Source: a virus | Direction: 5' to 3' (one strand) | IMG/VR virus record: IMGVR_UViG_3300012685_000016 | Coordinates: 1 to 20,396 of that record | Length of the DNA stretch: 20,396 bases | Part shown: piece by piece, positions 7,813 through 15,876 of the stretch | How positions within the stretch are numbered: position 1 is the stretch's first letter | Layout of the letters: the number at the start of each line of letters is the position of its first letter | The notes under the pieces: generated by a model | Seen by the model: only the letters and a program-made list of their open reading frames with translations | Told to the model about the DNA's origin: nothing | Database searches by the model: none | Program-made: the position numbers and the translations under genes

Positions 7813-8151
7813 ATGGCCAACATTGCTCTGGCGCAGGCGCTGCCGGGTGGCGTGGTGCTCACTGCCACCACCCCCACCGCGGGCCCTGACAACCTGACCC
7901 CCGGCGATTCGGGCGCGGGCTCGTACCTGCTCGTCAACAACGCCTCCGGTGGTTCCACCACGATCACGATTCTCGACCCGGGCAAGACGAAGTACGGCGT
8001 CGCGAACGGTTCCCTCGTGGGCACCGTCGCGGCCGGCGCGCTGAAGGTGTTCGGGCCGTTCACGGGCGACCTCGCCCAGGCGGTGGACGGGCTCATCGAC
8101 GTCACCTCGAGCGTGACGGCGTCAGTGTCCCTCTACAGCTTCCGGGGCTGA
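7813..8151 (+). CDS. small beta-rich structural protein, paralogue-like to the 5331 gene
   Basis: A 112-residue protein made of short strands and Gly/Thr/Ser-rich turns. Residues 41-48 (VNNASGGS) and the GPF turn at 81-83 line up with the same elements in the probable decoration protein encoded at 5331, with nearly the same spacing (35 versus 36 residues), so the two probably share a fold. Here it sits between the tail terminator and the tail tube, so it may decorate the head or the tail. GGAAGGA lies a few bases before the ATG. Which virion part it binds cannot be read from sequence. Confidence 0.6.
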   Translation: MANIALAQALPGGVVLTATTPTAGPDNLTPGDSGAGSYLLVNNASGGSTTITILDPGKTKYGVANGSLVGTVAAGALKVFGPFTGDLAQAVDGLIDVTSSVTASVSLYSFRG

Positions 8152-8153
8152 GC

Positions 8154-8378
8154 ATGGCTGACGGTGACGAGTTCACGCGCGCGAAGTGCCCGGCGACCGG
8201 TGCGATCGCCGCGCTCCCGACAGTGGCTTTGAGGCTCGGCCACATCCCCGGCTGGGAAGCCGTCGACGGGCCGCTGCCGGACGGCCCGAAACCCGCCGCG
8301 TTCCCGCCTAAGCCCGCCGGCGCGCCGCCGGAGGAGACCGCCGACAGCAAGTCGGCCAAGCAGACGAAGAAGGAGTGA
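8154..8378 (+). CDS. hypothetical 74-residue protein
   Basis: A small polar protein two bases downstream of the previous stop. It has a short folded-looking N-terminal part with 'KCPATG' and 'GWEAVD', then a Pro/Ala/Lys-rich tail ending 'SKSAKQTKKE' that looks disordered. A TG...GWE.VD pattern recurs, as I recall it, in small proteins near actinophage head-tail genes, but no function is known to me. Tight packing and codon bias support a real gene. Confidence 0.65.
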   Translation: MADGDEFTRAKCPATGAIAALPTVALRLGHIPGWEAVDGPLPDGPKPAAFPPKPAGAPPEETADSKSAKQTKKE

Positions 8379-8381
8379 GTC

Positions 8382-8861
8382 ATGGCCGACATGCTCAACG
8401 ACGGACAGATCAAGGTCACGTTCGTGCCCTCGATTGCCAACATCGCGGCACCGACGACGGCCGAGCTCGCGGCGGGTACGGCTCTGGAGTGCCTGATCAC
8501 CGCTGACGGTCTGGAGATCAAGACCGACGAGGGTGTCATCGAGATCCCGAAGCTCTGCGAGACTTCGATGTCTCAGGCGCCCGGCCGGACCACGCACGGT
8601 GTGACGCTGACGATGGTCCGACAGACCACCCTCGGGTTGGACTACGCGTGGACGGTACTGCTGCGCAACACGATCGGGTTCCTCGTCATCCGGTTGGCCC
8701 TGCCGTACACGACGGCGTACGCGTCGGCGCAGAAGGTCATCGTCTACCCGGGCCGGGTCGGGGAGCGGCGTCTGCAGAAGCCGGAGATGAACGGCGCCAC
8801 GAAGAGCGTGTCCCAATGGTACGTGTCGTCGCAGCCGAACTTGGACGCCACCATCGCGTAA
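8382..8861 (+). CDS. major tail (tube) protein
   Basis: Probable tail-tube subunit, expected to be among the most abundant virion proteins. At 159 residues it is short but within range for siphovirus tubes. It begins 'MADMLNDGQIKVTFVP', has several long beta strands, one helix-like Trp/Leu segment ('LDYAWTVLLRNTIGFLVI') and a C-terminal strand. The placement fits well: after the terminator genes, before an intrinsic terminator, and before the frameshifted chaperones and tape measure. AAGGAG precedes the ATG. The transcription terminator just downstream would favour high expression relative to later genes. Confidence 0.82.
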   Translation: MADMLNDGQIKVTFVPSIANIAAPTTAELAAGTALECLITADGLEIKTDEGVIEIPKLCETSMSQAPGRTTHGVTLTMVRQTTLGLDYAWTVLLRNTIGFLVIRLALPYTTAYASAQKVIVYPGRVGERRLQKPEMNGATKSVSQWYVSSQPNLDATIA

Positions 8862-8871
8862 CCCCCTGTTC

Positions 8872-8922
8872 GCGCCGTCGCGGCTTCTTCTCCCTGATCG
8901 GGCCGCGGCGGCGCTTTCTTGT
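8872..8922 (+). terminator. intrinsic (rho-independent) terminator after the tail tube gene
   Basis: A 13-base arm (8872-8884) pairs fully with 8902-8914, counting one U-G wobble, around a 17-base loop. It is followed at once by TTTCTTGT. The very GC-rich stem plus T-rich tail is the classic arrangement. It lies 11 bases after the tail tube stop, inside the only gap of about 90 bases in this part of the operon. Partial read-through would lower expression of the chaperone and tape measure genes relative to capsid and tube proteins. Confidence 0.85.
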
Positions 8923-8934
8923 CCAGATCAGGGA
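8891..8934 (+). promoter_or_regulatory. alternative pairing partner of the terminator loop
   Basis: TCCCTGATC in the terminator loop (8891-8899) is perfectly complementary to GATCAGGGA downstream of the T tract (8926-8934). The two pairings either form a pseudoknot together or compete, because the second encloses the 3' arm of the terminator. The downstream arm ends 20 bases before the chaperone start. A role in tuning read-through or translation is inference. Confidence 0.5.
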
Positions 8935-8954
8935 AACAGGTCAGGGAGACCACT

Positions 8955-9584
8955 GTGGAGCTCGAAGAATTCGACAAGATCCTTGCGTCGGCGAAGATGC
9001 CGGAGGCGGAGATCCCGCTGTGCCTGCGGGGAGATTTGCAGGCCGAGTGGGAGCTGCTCGACGCCGAGCTGAACGCGGAGCAGCCCAAGGAGACCGCCAC
9101 GCTGGCGGGCCGGGCCCCGAACGTGGAGTTGGCGCAGCGGATCCAGGCGCTCGAAGCTGAGATGGCGAACGCCATGGTCACGATCCGGCTGCGGGCGTTC
9201 AACCGGGACAAGTGGTTCGCGCTCACCGCGAAGCACCCGCCGCGCACGGATGTGTTCACCGACCTGAGGCAGGGGTTCAACGGCTCCACGATCTGGGACG
9301 AACTGATCGCGGACACCATCCTCGAGCCCCAGTTGGACGCTGAGCGGGTGACGAAGCTGCTCGACAGTCTCACCGCCGGGCAGGTCGATCGGGTCGCTCA
9401 AGAGGCGTGGAACCTGAATCGGCAGGACGTCACGCGTGTCCCTTTCTCGTTGACCGCCTCGCGCATCAGCCCGATTTCCGTCGAGACGTCGAAGCCGCAA
9501 CCCGACTCGGGATCTCCCACAGACGGTGGTCCGGGTGGGAACCGAAGGAAGTCACCGAGCACGTCTACGAAGACGGCCGGCTAG
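8955..9584 (+). CDS. tail assembly chaperone, unshifted (gpG-like) product
   Basis: A 209-residue, mainly helical, charged protein that should coat the tape measure during tail tube assembly. GTG at 8955 is chosen because GGGAG lies 6 bases upstream. An earlier in-frame start at 8919 would begin inside the terminator region. The helical core covers about residues 1-160. Beyond Phe164 the unshifted frame continues for 45 residues that are Ser/Thr/Pro/Gly-rich and look like an out-of-frame read of the downstream gene. Position between the tube and tape measure genes and the overlapping second frame are the hallmarks of the lambda G/GT arrangement. Confidence 0.88.
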   Translation: MELEEFDKILASAKMPEAEIPLCLRGDLQAEWELLDAELNAEQPKETATLAGRAPNVELAQRIQALEAEMANAMVTIRLRAFNRDKWFALTAKHPPRTDVFTDLRQGFNGSTIWDELIADTILEPQLDAERVTKLLDSLTAGQVDRVAQEAWNLNRQDVTRVPFSLTASRISPISVETSKPQPDSGSPTDGGPGGNRRKSPSTSTKTAG

Positions 9585-9865
9585 TCCGCTCGGCCACCAT
9601 CCGCGAAGCCGAGTGGGACGGCGAGCAACGGGGCCTCGTCCTGGCGCTCCTGAGCTTCGAAGGCCAGTCCTGCCATGGATGCGGCGGGTTCCTCCCGGAA
9701 ACCACGGATCCGGACAACGACGGCCGGTACAAGGCGGGCTACCCCGGGCGCTGCTACCGCTGCTCGGCGATCAAGGCGCAGCAGAAGGAATACGAGGACC
9801 AGAAACCAGAAGCGTTGGTGCTCTGGCCGGTCGAGTTGAGGAAGAAGGGAGGTTCCGATGGCTGA
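8955..9865 (+). CDS. tail assembly chaperone, -1 frameshift (gpGT-like) fusion product
   Basis: If ribosomes slip by -1 at 9440-9446, residues 1-164 of the chaperone continue in the second frame, giving about 303 residues. The fused T part starts LVDRLAHQPDF, contains 'RRWSGWEPKEV' (a Trp-Glu-Pro motif common in such extensions as I recall them), and has a zinc-ribbon-like pair, CHGC and CYRC, about 28 residues apart. The T frame lacks its own ribosome site upstream and overlaps the tape measure start by 8 bases, as expected for a GT fusion. In lambda the T domain recruits the tube protein; the same role is inferred here. Confidence 0.82.
9440..9446 (+). promoter_or_regulatory. -1 ribosomal frameshift slippery heptamer
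   Basis: C CCT TTC occurs in the required X XXY YYZ register of the chaperone frame: zero-frame codons are CCT (Pro) and TTC (Phe), and after slippage CCC and TTT re-pair with the same amino acids. It lies within the overlap of the two frames, and the shifted reading is open to 9865. No clear downstream pseudoknot was identified by eye. Confidence 0.8.
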
Positions 9866-12800
9866 ACGTTCCGTCAAGGTGGACCTCTCCCTCGATCCGT
9901 CCAAGTACATCGCCGGGGCTCGCGCGGCGACAGCGGCGACGAAGGACCTCGACAAGGCCGCCCGGGATCTCCGCCGCGCGCATGACGACGAAGCCACCGC
10001 GGCTGGTGCGGTCAAGGTGGCCGAGGCGAAGCTCGCTGAGGTCAACGCCGATGCGAAGGCGAAGACGTCGCAGCGGGTCGCGGCTGAGGAGAGCCTCGCG
10101 AAGGCGCACCGTCAGCACGAGGTAGCCCAGTCGAACCTGACGGCGGCGACTGACCGGTTCACCGCGGCGCAGAAACGCGCCGGGGACGAAGCGGAACGCT
10201 CGGGCAAGAAGGTCGAGGCCGCCACCGAGAAGGCCGCTAAGCGCACCAACTCAGCGTTCAACGCACTCGCCTTCACCGGGCTCACCGTCGGCCTGCCAGC
10301 AGCTGCTGCGATCGGCGCCGCAGGCGTCACCGCGTCTCTCTCACTGGTCGCCGGCGGGTTCGCCGCGCTCGGCGTAGTGGGCGTGGCAAAGACCGACGCA
10401 GTGCAGACGGCGTTCACGAAGCTGAAGACCGGTGTGGTTGCTGACGTCCAGGCCATGTCCGCACCGCTGCAGGGCGACGTGGTCAACGCGATCGACGACG
10501 TGGGCAAGGCATGGACGCGGCTCAAGCCGCAGATCGCCACAGCGGTGCAGGGCTCTGCGCCCGCACTGCGCGAGCTGACGGGCGCGGCGACGGACCTGGC
10601 GGAGAACGCCATGCCCGGACTCATCACCGCGGTGCAGGCATCTCAGCCCGCCCTCGCGGGTGTCCGGACGTTCGCCGGACAAGCAGGGGCCGGACTGGGG
10701 GACTTCTTCACCAACGCCTCGAAGGGGTCGCAGGGCGCCCAGGCTGGGTTCACTGTCCTCGGTGGAACGGTGCAGACCCTGGAGGGGCGGCTGGGGTCAC
10801 TATTCGCGAACCTCGCCAATGCCTCCACCGGTCCGCTGCGTTCACTCGACGTGATCGTGGACCAGCTCTCAGGGGGGCTGGTTGACATGACCGCGAAGGG
10901 CTCTGGTGCACTCGGGGTGCTGCAGGGCTTCGGCACGGCAGGTTCGGGTGCGGCGACGGTTCTTCATGGACTGCTGGCGGGAGTCTCGGCGTTGCCGCCG
11001 CAGGTGACTCAGTTCGCGGGGGCGCTCGGCGCGACGAACATGATGATGGACAGGCTGAGCAACGGCAACATCAACATCGGCAAGGGCTTCGAGGGGCTCG
11101 GCGGGAAGATCAAGGCCGCCGAGGGCGCGAGTGGGAAGTTCAGCGCGGCCATCGGTGGCCTCGCGTCTGGCGCGATCAACCCAGCCTTCCTCGCTATCAC
11201 CGCGTTGGGTCTGGGGCTGGACTACCTGGGGGAGAAGCAGCAGAAAGCCGCCCAGTACGCCGCTGAGCACCGCGACAACGTGCGCGCGCTGACGGACGCG
11301 ATCCGCCAGGACAACGGCGTGCTGGGTCAGTCGACGAACCAGGTCAACTCGAAGGCGCTGGCCGACAAGAACGCGGCGAACAACCTGGCTTCGTTCGGGC
11401 AGAACATCGGCACCGCGACGAGGGCGATTCAGGGAAGTAGCTTCGCCTACGACGAGCTGAAGTTCTCCGCTGACGCGACAATGACCACGATCGCCGATGC
11501 GGCGGGGATCACCGGCAACAACCGGGACGAGCTGGTGAAGCTCGGCACGGTGTCCTTGGAGACCGGCAAGAACTACGACCAGCTGAAGAACGACGTCCTC
11601 GCGACAGGGCTGACGTTCGACTCCAGTGGCGAGTCGGCGCAGCGGCTCACCGGTGACCAGCAGAGCCTGATCGAGCAGCTGATAAACGGTACGGGCGCGG
11701 TCGGGGAGCAGATCAAAGCGCAGCGGCAGGCGCACGATTCGTACCTGGCGACTGAGCATGCTCTGACGGGGTTGACGAACGCGCAGATCGAGGCCCGTAA
11801 CGCGACGGCGCTGCACACGCAGGCGATCTACGATCAGCAGAACGCCGCCCTCGGATACCGGGGGACGTTGCTGTCCACTCAGGACGCTGAGGACAAGTAC
11901 AACAAGACCCTGAAGGACGGCAAGGCTACCACGCTCGACAAGCAGAAAGCGTTGCTGGATGTGGAGCGGGCGTATGCGGCGCAGGAGCAGGCCGCCTACA
12001 ACGCCGCCTACGCCGAATCGAAGTCCACTACTGAGGACGGCAAGAAAACCGACGGGCTGAAGGCGCTCAACACCGAGACCGTCAAGATCGCGTCGAAGTT
12101 CAAGAAGGACATCCCGGAGTCGCTGCAGAAGACCATCGGTGCGATGACGCCGTTGGAGGCGACTGCGGCGGGCGCGACGGTGGCGATCAGCAAGACCGGG
12201 GATGCGGTGTATCGCCTGCCGTCCGGCAAAGAGATCAAGATAGTTACGCAGACCGAAGAGTCGAAAGCGAAGCTCGCCGATTTCATCGCGCAGATGCAGG
12301 CGCAGAACATCACCATGAAGGTTTTCACCGATACCGGACCCGCCACTGGGCAGGTGAAGGACTGGCAGAACACCACCACCACGATTCAGGGCAACACCAC
12401 TACTTATACCTACACGGACCCGGCTACGCATGCCGTGTCGATGTGGAAGGTCACGACGGACGCCACCGGCGCGAAGACCACTACCTTTGCCGACGTCGAT
12501 CCGGCGACGGGAAAGGTCCGGATGTGGAAGCAGAACACCGACGGCACGTGGGCGCAGGTGACCGCGACCGCTGATGTTGTGGCGGCCGAGACTGCGCTGA
12601 ACAACGCGGCCCGTCCCCGCACGGCGACCATTCACGTCACCACCACGACCGGATACGCGAACATCGGCATCGGGACCGGCGGCCGAGGCTCAGCCGCCGC
12701 AACCGGTGGGCTCATCACTCCCGGTGGGGCGCAACGGTTCGCGAAGGGTGGCCCGGCGCTCCACGTCGGCCCCGGCGGCCTGCTGTCCGGCCCGGGTACG

Positions 12801-13334
12801 GGTACGTCCGACGACATCATCGCCCGGGTCTCCAACGGCGAGTTCGTCGTCAATGCCGCGCAGACCCGGGAACACCTCCCGCTGCTCCGCGCGATCAACA
12901 ACGGGAGTGACGGGTTCGCCGCAGGTGGCATGGTCCAGGCCGAGGACGGCTCGTGGGTGCCATCGTCGTTCTACGGGTCGGCGCCGAAGGGCCCGCACGC
13001 GATGCTCACCGAGGAGGGCTACGCGAAGCTCCGCGCCCAGGCGAACACGTCGGGCATCGGGTCGCTGCCGCAGATCCTGCAGGACCAGCTCCGCACCTAT
13101 GGCGGCTGGACCGACAACGCGGTGCAGCAAGCCATCCAGTCCGGGAACGCTGTGCGCCAGTCCGCGACATACACGGCGCCGACGAGCTCGGCCAGCAGTT
13201 CAGGCGGCGGGTCGTTCACGGGCAACCTGTACCTCAGCTCGGGTGAGTTCATGGGCAAGGTCCGCGGCGAGATCCAGCGGGACAAGCGCCAGACCCGGCG
13301 CGCGGTGACTTCGGGCGTTGGGGGTGCGCGATGA
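9858..13334 (+). CDS. tape measure protein
   Basis: Sets tail length and is ejected with the DNA. At 1158 residues it would predict a tail of roughly 170 nm, using the rule of about 0.15 nm per residue. An Ala/Lys/Glu-rich coiled coil covers about residues 20-128, followed by a long hydrophobic stretch (136-177) that could insert in the host membrane. A second helical region follows (about 450-740), then three 27-residue repeats (825-905). The Gly-rich C-terminal part has 'GTGTSDDIIARVSNGEFVVN', a motif typical of tape measures. No peptidase or lysozyme domain is evident. The ATG follows GGGAGG and overlaps the chaperone stop; the end overlaps the next start as ATGA. Confidence 0.94.
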   Translation: MAERSVKVDLSLDPSKYIAGARAATAATKDLDKAARDLRRAHDDEATAAGAVKVAEAKLAEVNADAKAKTSQRVAAEESLAKAHRQHEVAQSNLTAATDRFTAAQKRAGDEAERSGKKVEAATEKAAKRTNSAFNALAFTGLTVGLPAAAAIGAAGVTASLSLVAGGFAALGVVGVAKTDAVQTAFTKLKTGVVADVQAMSAPLQGDVVNAIDDVGKAWTRLKPQIATAVQGSAPALRELTGAATDLAENAMPGLITAVQASQPALAGVRTFAGQAGAGLGDFFTNASKGSQGAQAGFTVLGGTVQTLEGRLGSLFANLANASTGPLRSLDVIVDQLSGGLVDMTAKGSGALGVLQGFGTAGSGAATVLHGLLAGVSALPPQVTQFAGALGATNMMMDRLSNGNINIGKGFEGLGGKIKAAEGASGKFSAAIGGLASGAINPAFLAITALGLGLDYLGEKQQKAAQYAAEHRDNVRALTDAIRQDNGVLGQSTNQVNSKALADKNAANNLASFGQNIGTATRAIQGSSFAYDELKFSADATMTTIADAAGITGNNRDELVKLGTVSLETGKNYDQLKNDVLATGLTFDSSGESAQRLTGDQQSLIEQLINGTGAVGEQIKAQRQAHDSYLATEHALTGLTNAQIEARNATALHTQAIYDQQNAALGYRGTLLSTQDAEDKYNKTLKDGKATTLDKQKALLDVERAYAAQEQAAYNAAYAESKSTTEDGKKTDGLKALNTETVKIASKFKKDIPESLQKTIGAMTPLEATAAGATVAISKTGDAVYRLPSGKEIKIVTQTEESKAKLADFIAQMQAQNITMKVFTDTGPATGQVKDWQNTTTTIQGNTTTYTYTDPATHAVSMWKVTTDATGAKTTTFADVDPATGKVRMWKQNTDGTWAQVTATADVVAAETALNNAARPRTATIHVTTTTGYANIGIGTGGRGSAAATGGLITPGGAQRFAKGGPALHVGPGGLLSGPGTGTSDDIIARVSNGEFVVNAAQTREHLPLLRAINNGSDGFAAGGMVQAEDGSWVPSSFYGSAPKGPHAMLTEEGYAKLRAQANTSGIGSLPQILQDQLRTYGGWTDNAVQQAIQSGNAVRQSATYTAPTSSASSSGGGSFTGNLYLSSGEFMGKVRGEIQRDKRQTRRAVTSGVGGAR
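12330..12572 (+). repeat. three 27-residue repeats inside the tape measure protein
   Basis: Residues 825-905 contain three units spaced exactly 27 residues apart: the Trp residues fall at 836, 863 and 890 and the PAT tripeptides at 828, 855 and 882. The consensus is roughly D-x-PAT-G-x-V-x-x-W followed by a Thr-rich strand. The DNA copies have diverged, so this is an old protein-level repeat. It probably forms beta hairpins. Confidence 0.8.
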
Positions 13335-14749
13335 CGGTGACGGCCACCTACATGAACGACCTGTCCCGGGTGCGTGTCGCCTACTCCTCCGCCCCTGCGG
13401 GGACGGACTACGCGAAGGTGGAACGGTCCCTCGACGGGATCACCTGGGTCACCGTCCGAGGCGGAGCGCAGGTCACCACGATCACGAGCGCGGGGAAGGT
13501 CGACGACTACGAGTTCACCCCCGGCGTGGTCAACACCTACCGGGTCTCCTACGTGGACACGGCCCTGTTGCCGACGTTCGGCACGGCGGGGACGGCGGCG
13601 ACCGGGAACAACGCGTCGGTGGTGCCGGCGCATCCGGCGAGTCTCGCTATCGGTGAGCTGAAGCTGATTTTCGCGAGCATCCGCAACTCCGGAGCGGGGA
13701 CGGTGAACACCCCGGCCGGTTGGGCGAAGATCGCCGAGTCGGGGAACATGGCGCTCCTGTCGAGGGTCCACCAGTCTGGCGATACGGCACCGACGGTGAC
13801 ATTCACCGGTGGTGTGGTGAACGCGGATACGTTGGCGCAGATGGCGAGGTTCCCGAACTCGAAAGCTCTGGTGTCGTCCGCGCCGGTGTCGCAGCTGAAC
13901 GGGAGTGCGCAGAACATCGCCGGCCCGACCGTCGTGCTGGACGGTGGGGGGATGCTGCTGTATCTGGGGTGGAAGCAGGACGACATGACGTCGTCCACCA
14001 CCCCGTCGTTCGCGACGAAGATCGGGGACGTCTCCTCGACCACCGGTGACGATGCCAGCATGTGCTGGTTCTACTTCGCGTCCCCCACAGCGAACGCCGG
14101 CGTGTCGTTCACCGTGTGGCCAGTGGTGATCACCGGCGGTGCTGCGGCGATCTCTCGGGGCATGGCTGTGCAGATCCCGGTGGTCGACAACATCGGCGTC
14201 GAGACCCAGACGGTCACACCGTCCCTTCAGGACGTCACCGGTGTCGAGAAGGTGTGGATCAAGAACCTTCAGCGGCCGTACATGAACACGGCGCTCTCCA
14301 CCCCCGTGGGGTTGATCACCGTCAAACGTGCCGCCCGCGCGGGAGTGTTCCCCGTCGTGGGCCGGTCGGTTGCGGTGGCGGTGACGGATCAGAGGCTGGG
14401 GAAGGAGCTCACCCTGGGGGCGCGGGTGGAGAGCGCCAACGAACGGGACCGGCTGGAGCTGGTCCTGAAGTCTGGTGAGCCGATTCTGCTGCATATCCCT
14501 CCGGGGATCATTCGCCTGAAGTCGATGTATGCCGTCATCGGGGACGACGAGTACGACGACGAAACCGTCACCTACACCCTGCCGTTGACGGAGGTCGCCG
14601 CGCCGGACGCGTCGATCGTCGGGAACACGGTGACGTGGACTGATGTCGTAGCGACCTACGCCACCTGGGCGGACCTGATCGCGGCGAAGGCTACCTGGGC
14701 GGCCGTGCTCGACTCCGTTGGCAGCCCCACAGATGTGATCACCGGCTGA
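13331..14749 (+). CDS. minor tail protein, probable distal tail (Dit)-like with inserted beta domain
   Basis: First gene after the tape measure, the usual Dit position, giving the 472-residue protein that starts the tail tip. Residues 1-77 look like a fibronectin-type beta domain ('VERSLDGITWVTV', 'NTYRVSYVD'). Residues about 100-285 form a separate beta-sandwich-like domain matching the product of the 19013 gene, including the GEL to PAGW spacing of 20 residues. The C-terminal part (about 290-440) resembles the all-beta core of actinophage minor tail proteins ('GKELTLGARVESANERD'). It ends in three 10-residue TW repeats. The reading as Dit with an inserted adhesin-like domain is inference. 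It overlaps both neighbours. Confidence 0.8.
   Translation: MTVTATYMNDLSRVRVAYSSAPAGTDYAKVERSLDGITWVTVRGGAQVTTITSAGKVDDYEFTPGVVNTYRVSYVDTALLPTFGTAGTAATGNNASVVPAHPASLAIGELKLIFASIRNSGAGTVNTPAGWAKIAESGNMALLSRVHQSGDTAPTVTFTGGVVNADTLAQMARFPNSKALVSSAPVSQLNGSAQNIAGPTVVLDGGGMLLYLGWKQDDMTSSTTPSFATKIGDVSSTTGDDASMCWFYFASPTANAGVSFTVWPVVITGGAAAISRGMAVQIPVVDNIGVETQTVTPSLQDVTGVEKVWIKNLQRPYMNTALSTPVGLITVKRAARAGVFPVVGRSVAVAVTDQRLGKELTLGARVESANERDRLELVLKSGEPILLHIPPGIIRLKSMYAVIGDDEYDDETVTYTLPLTEVAAPDASIVGNTVTWTDVVATYATWADLIAAKATWAAVLDSVGSPTDVITG
14633..14722 (+). repeat. three 10-residue TW repeats at the end of the 13331 gene
   Basis: Three successive 30-base units encode TWTDVVATYA, TWADLIAAKA and TWAAVLDSVG. 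Each starts with Thr-Trp and alternates hydrophobic residues as an amphipathic helix would. Similar TW repeats close other actinophage minor tail proteins, as I recall them. Confidence 0.75.
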
Positions 14750-15876
14750 TGCGCCCCGTCACGCAACGGTTCCTCGACTCCATCCGAGGCTCCCACGCGA
14801 TGCGCGCCCGCGCCCGCGTCATCCCCGCCGGGCTGTCCGGGTTGAACCCCGGAACGCTGGACTCCAAGGGGAACCCGGTGAACGAGATCCCCATCTTTTC
14901 GGGGGATGTGAAGCTCGACTCCACTGCGGATGTCCGGGGCACCCTGGACATGGAAACCACCTACGCATGGCCCACCTCCGCCTCTGGTCTCCTCACCCCG
15001 TACGGGAATGAGATCTACATCGAGCGGGGCGTGGTGTTCGGCGATGGCGTGGTCGAGTGGGTGTCTCAAGGCTACTTCCGGATCTACTCGGTCGACCAGG
15101 CGGACGCACCCGATGGGCCGATCCAGATCGGCGCGCGGGACCGCATGTCCGGCATCATCGACTTCAAGCCGTTGGCGCCGCGGCAGTTCCTCGCGGGGAC
15201 GACGGTGGACGCGGCGTTCACGGCGTTGGTGGGTGAGGTGTATCCGTCGGCGATCATCATCTACGACTTCGATGCCACCGTTACCCCGTTCACGAGCAAC
15301 CATGTGATGGACAGTGACCGGTACGCGTTCCTGAAGGACATCGTGGACAGTCTCGGGAAAGTCATGTACTGGGACTACCAAGGCCGTCTGCAGGTGAAGA
15401 CCGCCCCGAACCCGGCAAATTCGGTGTTCACCATCAACCACGGAAAGGGCGGGGTGATGGTGAACATGTCCCGTTCCCTGGACCGGGCGGACGTGTTCAA
15501 CGCCGTGGTGGCGAAAGGCGAAGCACCGGGCGAACAGCAACCTGTTCGTGCAGTGGCGTACGACTTCAACCCGAAATCCCCGACCTATTGGGACGGTCCG
15601 TTCGGGAAGGTCCCGACTGAGCTGACGTCGTCGTTCATCACGACGACGGAGCAGGCACAGACTGCGGCTCAGGCGAAGCTAGACCGGTCGATCGGCGTGC
15701 CCTACAGCGTGGACTTCTCCCTGATCCCGAACCCGGCCCTGGAGCCACTGGATCCGGTGTTGGTGTCGTACACGGGGAAACGCCCGTCTGAGACGCACGT
15801 GATCCAGTCTCTGACGGTTCCGTTGACAGCGCAGGAAGCCATGACCGGGACGACGCGGCAGAGGGTGTTCTCATGA
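14749..15876 (+). CDS. minor tail protein, hub-like (DUF5047-type N-terminus)
   Basis: A 375-residue protein whose start 'MRPVTQRFLDSIRGSHAM' matches the beginning I associate with DUF5047 tail proteins of actinophages. The body is mixed beta/alpha ('SGDVKLDSTADVRGTLDM', 'GYFRIYSVDQADAPDG', 'DRYAFLKDIVDSLGKVMYWD') with a C-terminal 'LDPVLVSYTGKRPSETHVIQ' segment, as in tail hub or tail-associated proteins (gp27-like). By position after a Dit-like gene it is likely the baseplate hub. The start shares a base with the previous stop (TGATG) and the end overlaps the next start (ATGA). No peptidase or lysozyme motif is seen. Confidence 0.8.
   Translation: MRPVTQRFLDSIRGSHAMRARARVIPAGLSGLNPGTLDSKGNPVNEIPIFSGDVKLDSTADVRGTLDMETTYAWPTSASGLLTPYGNEIYIERGVVFGDGVVEWVSQGYFRIYSVDQADAPDGPIQIGARDRMSGIIDFKPLAPRQFLAGTTVDAAFTALVGEVYPSAIIIYDFDATVTPFTSNHVMDSDRYAFLKDIVDSLGKVMYWDYQGRLQVKTAPNPANSVFTINHGKGGVMVNMSRSLDRADVFNAVVAKGEAPGEQQPVRAVAYDFNPKSPTYWDGPFGKVPTELTSSFITTTEQAQTAAQAKLDRSIGVPYSVDFSLIPNPALEPLDPVLVSYTGKRPSETHVIQSLTVPLTAQEAMTGTTRQRVFS

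Noticed and set aside
9533-9539. GGGTGGG as an alternative chaperone frameshift site
   Set aside because: It does not follow X XXY YYZ, because the slipped A-site codon would become TGG. The CCCTTTC heptamer upstream is fully canonical.
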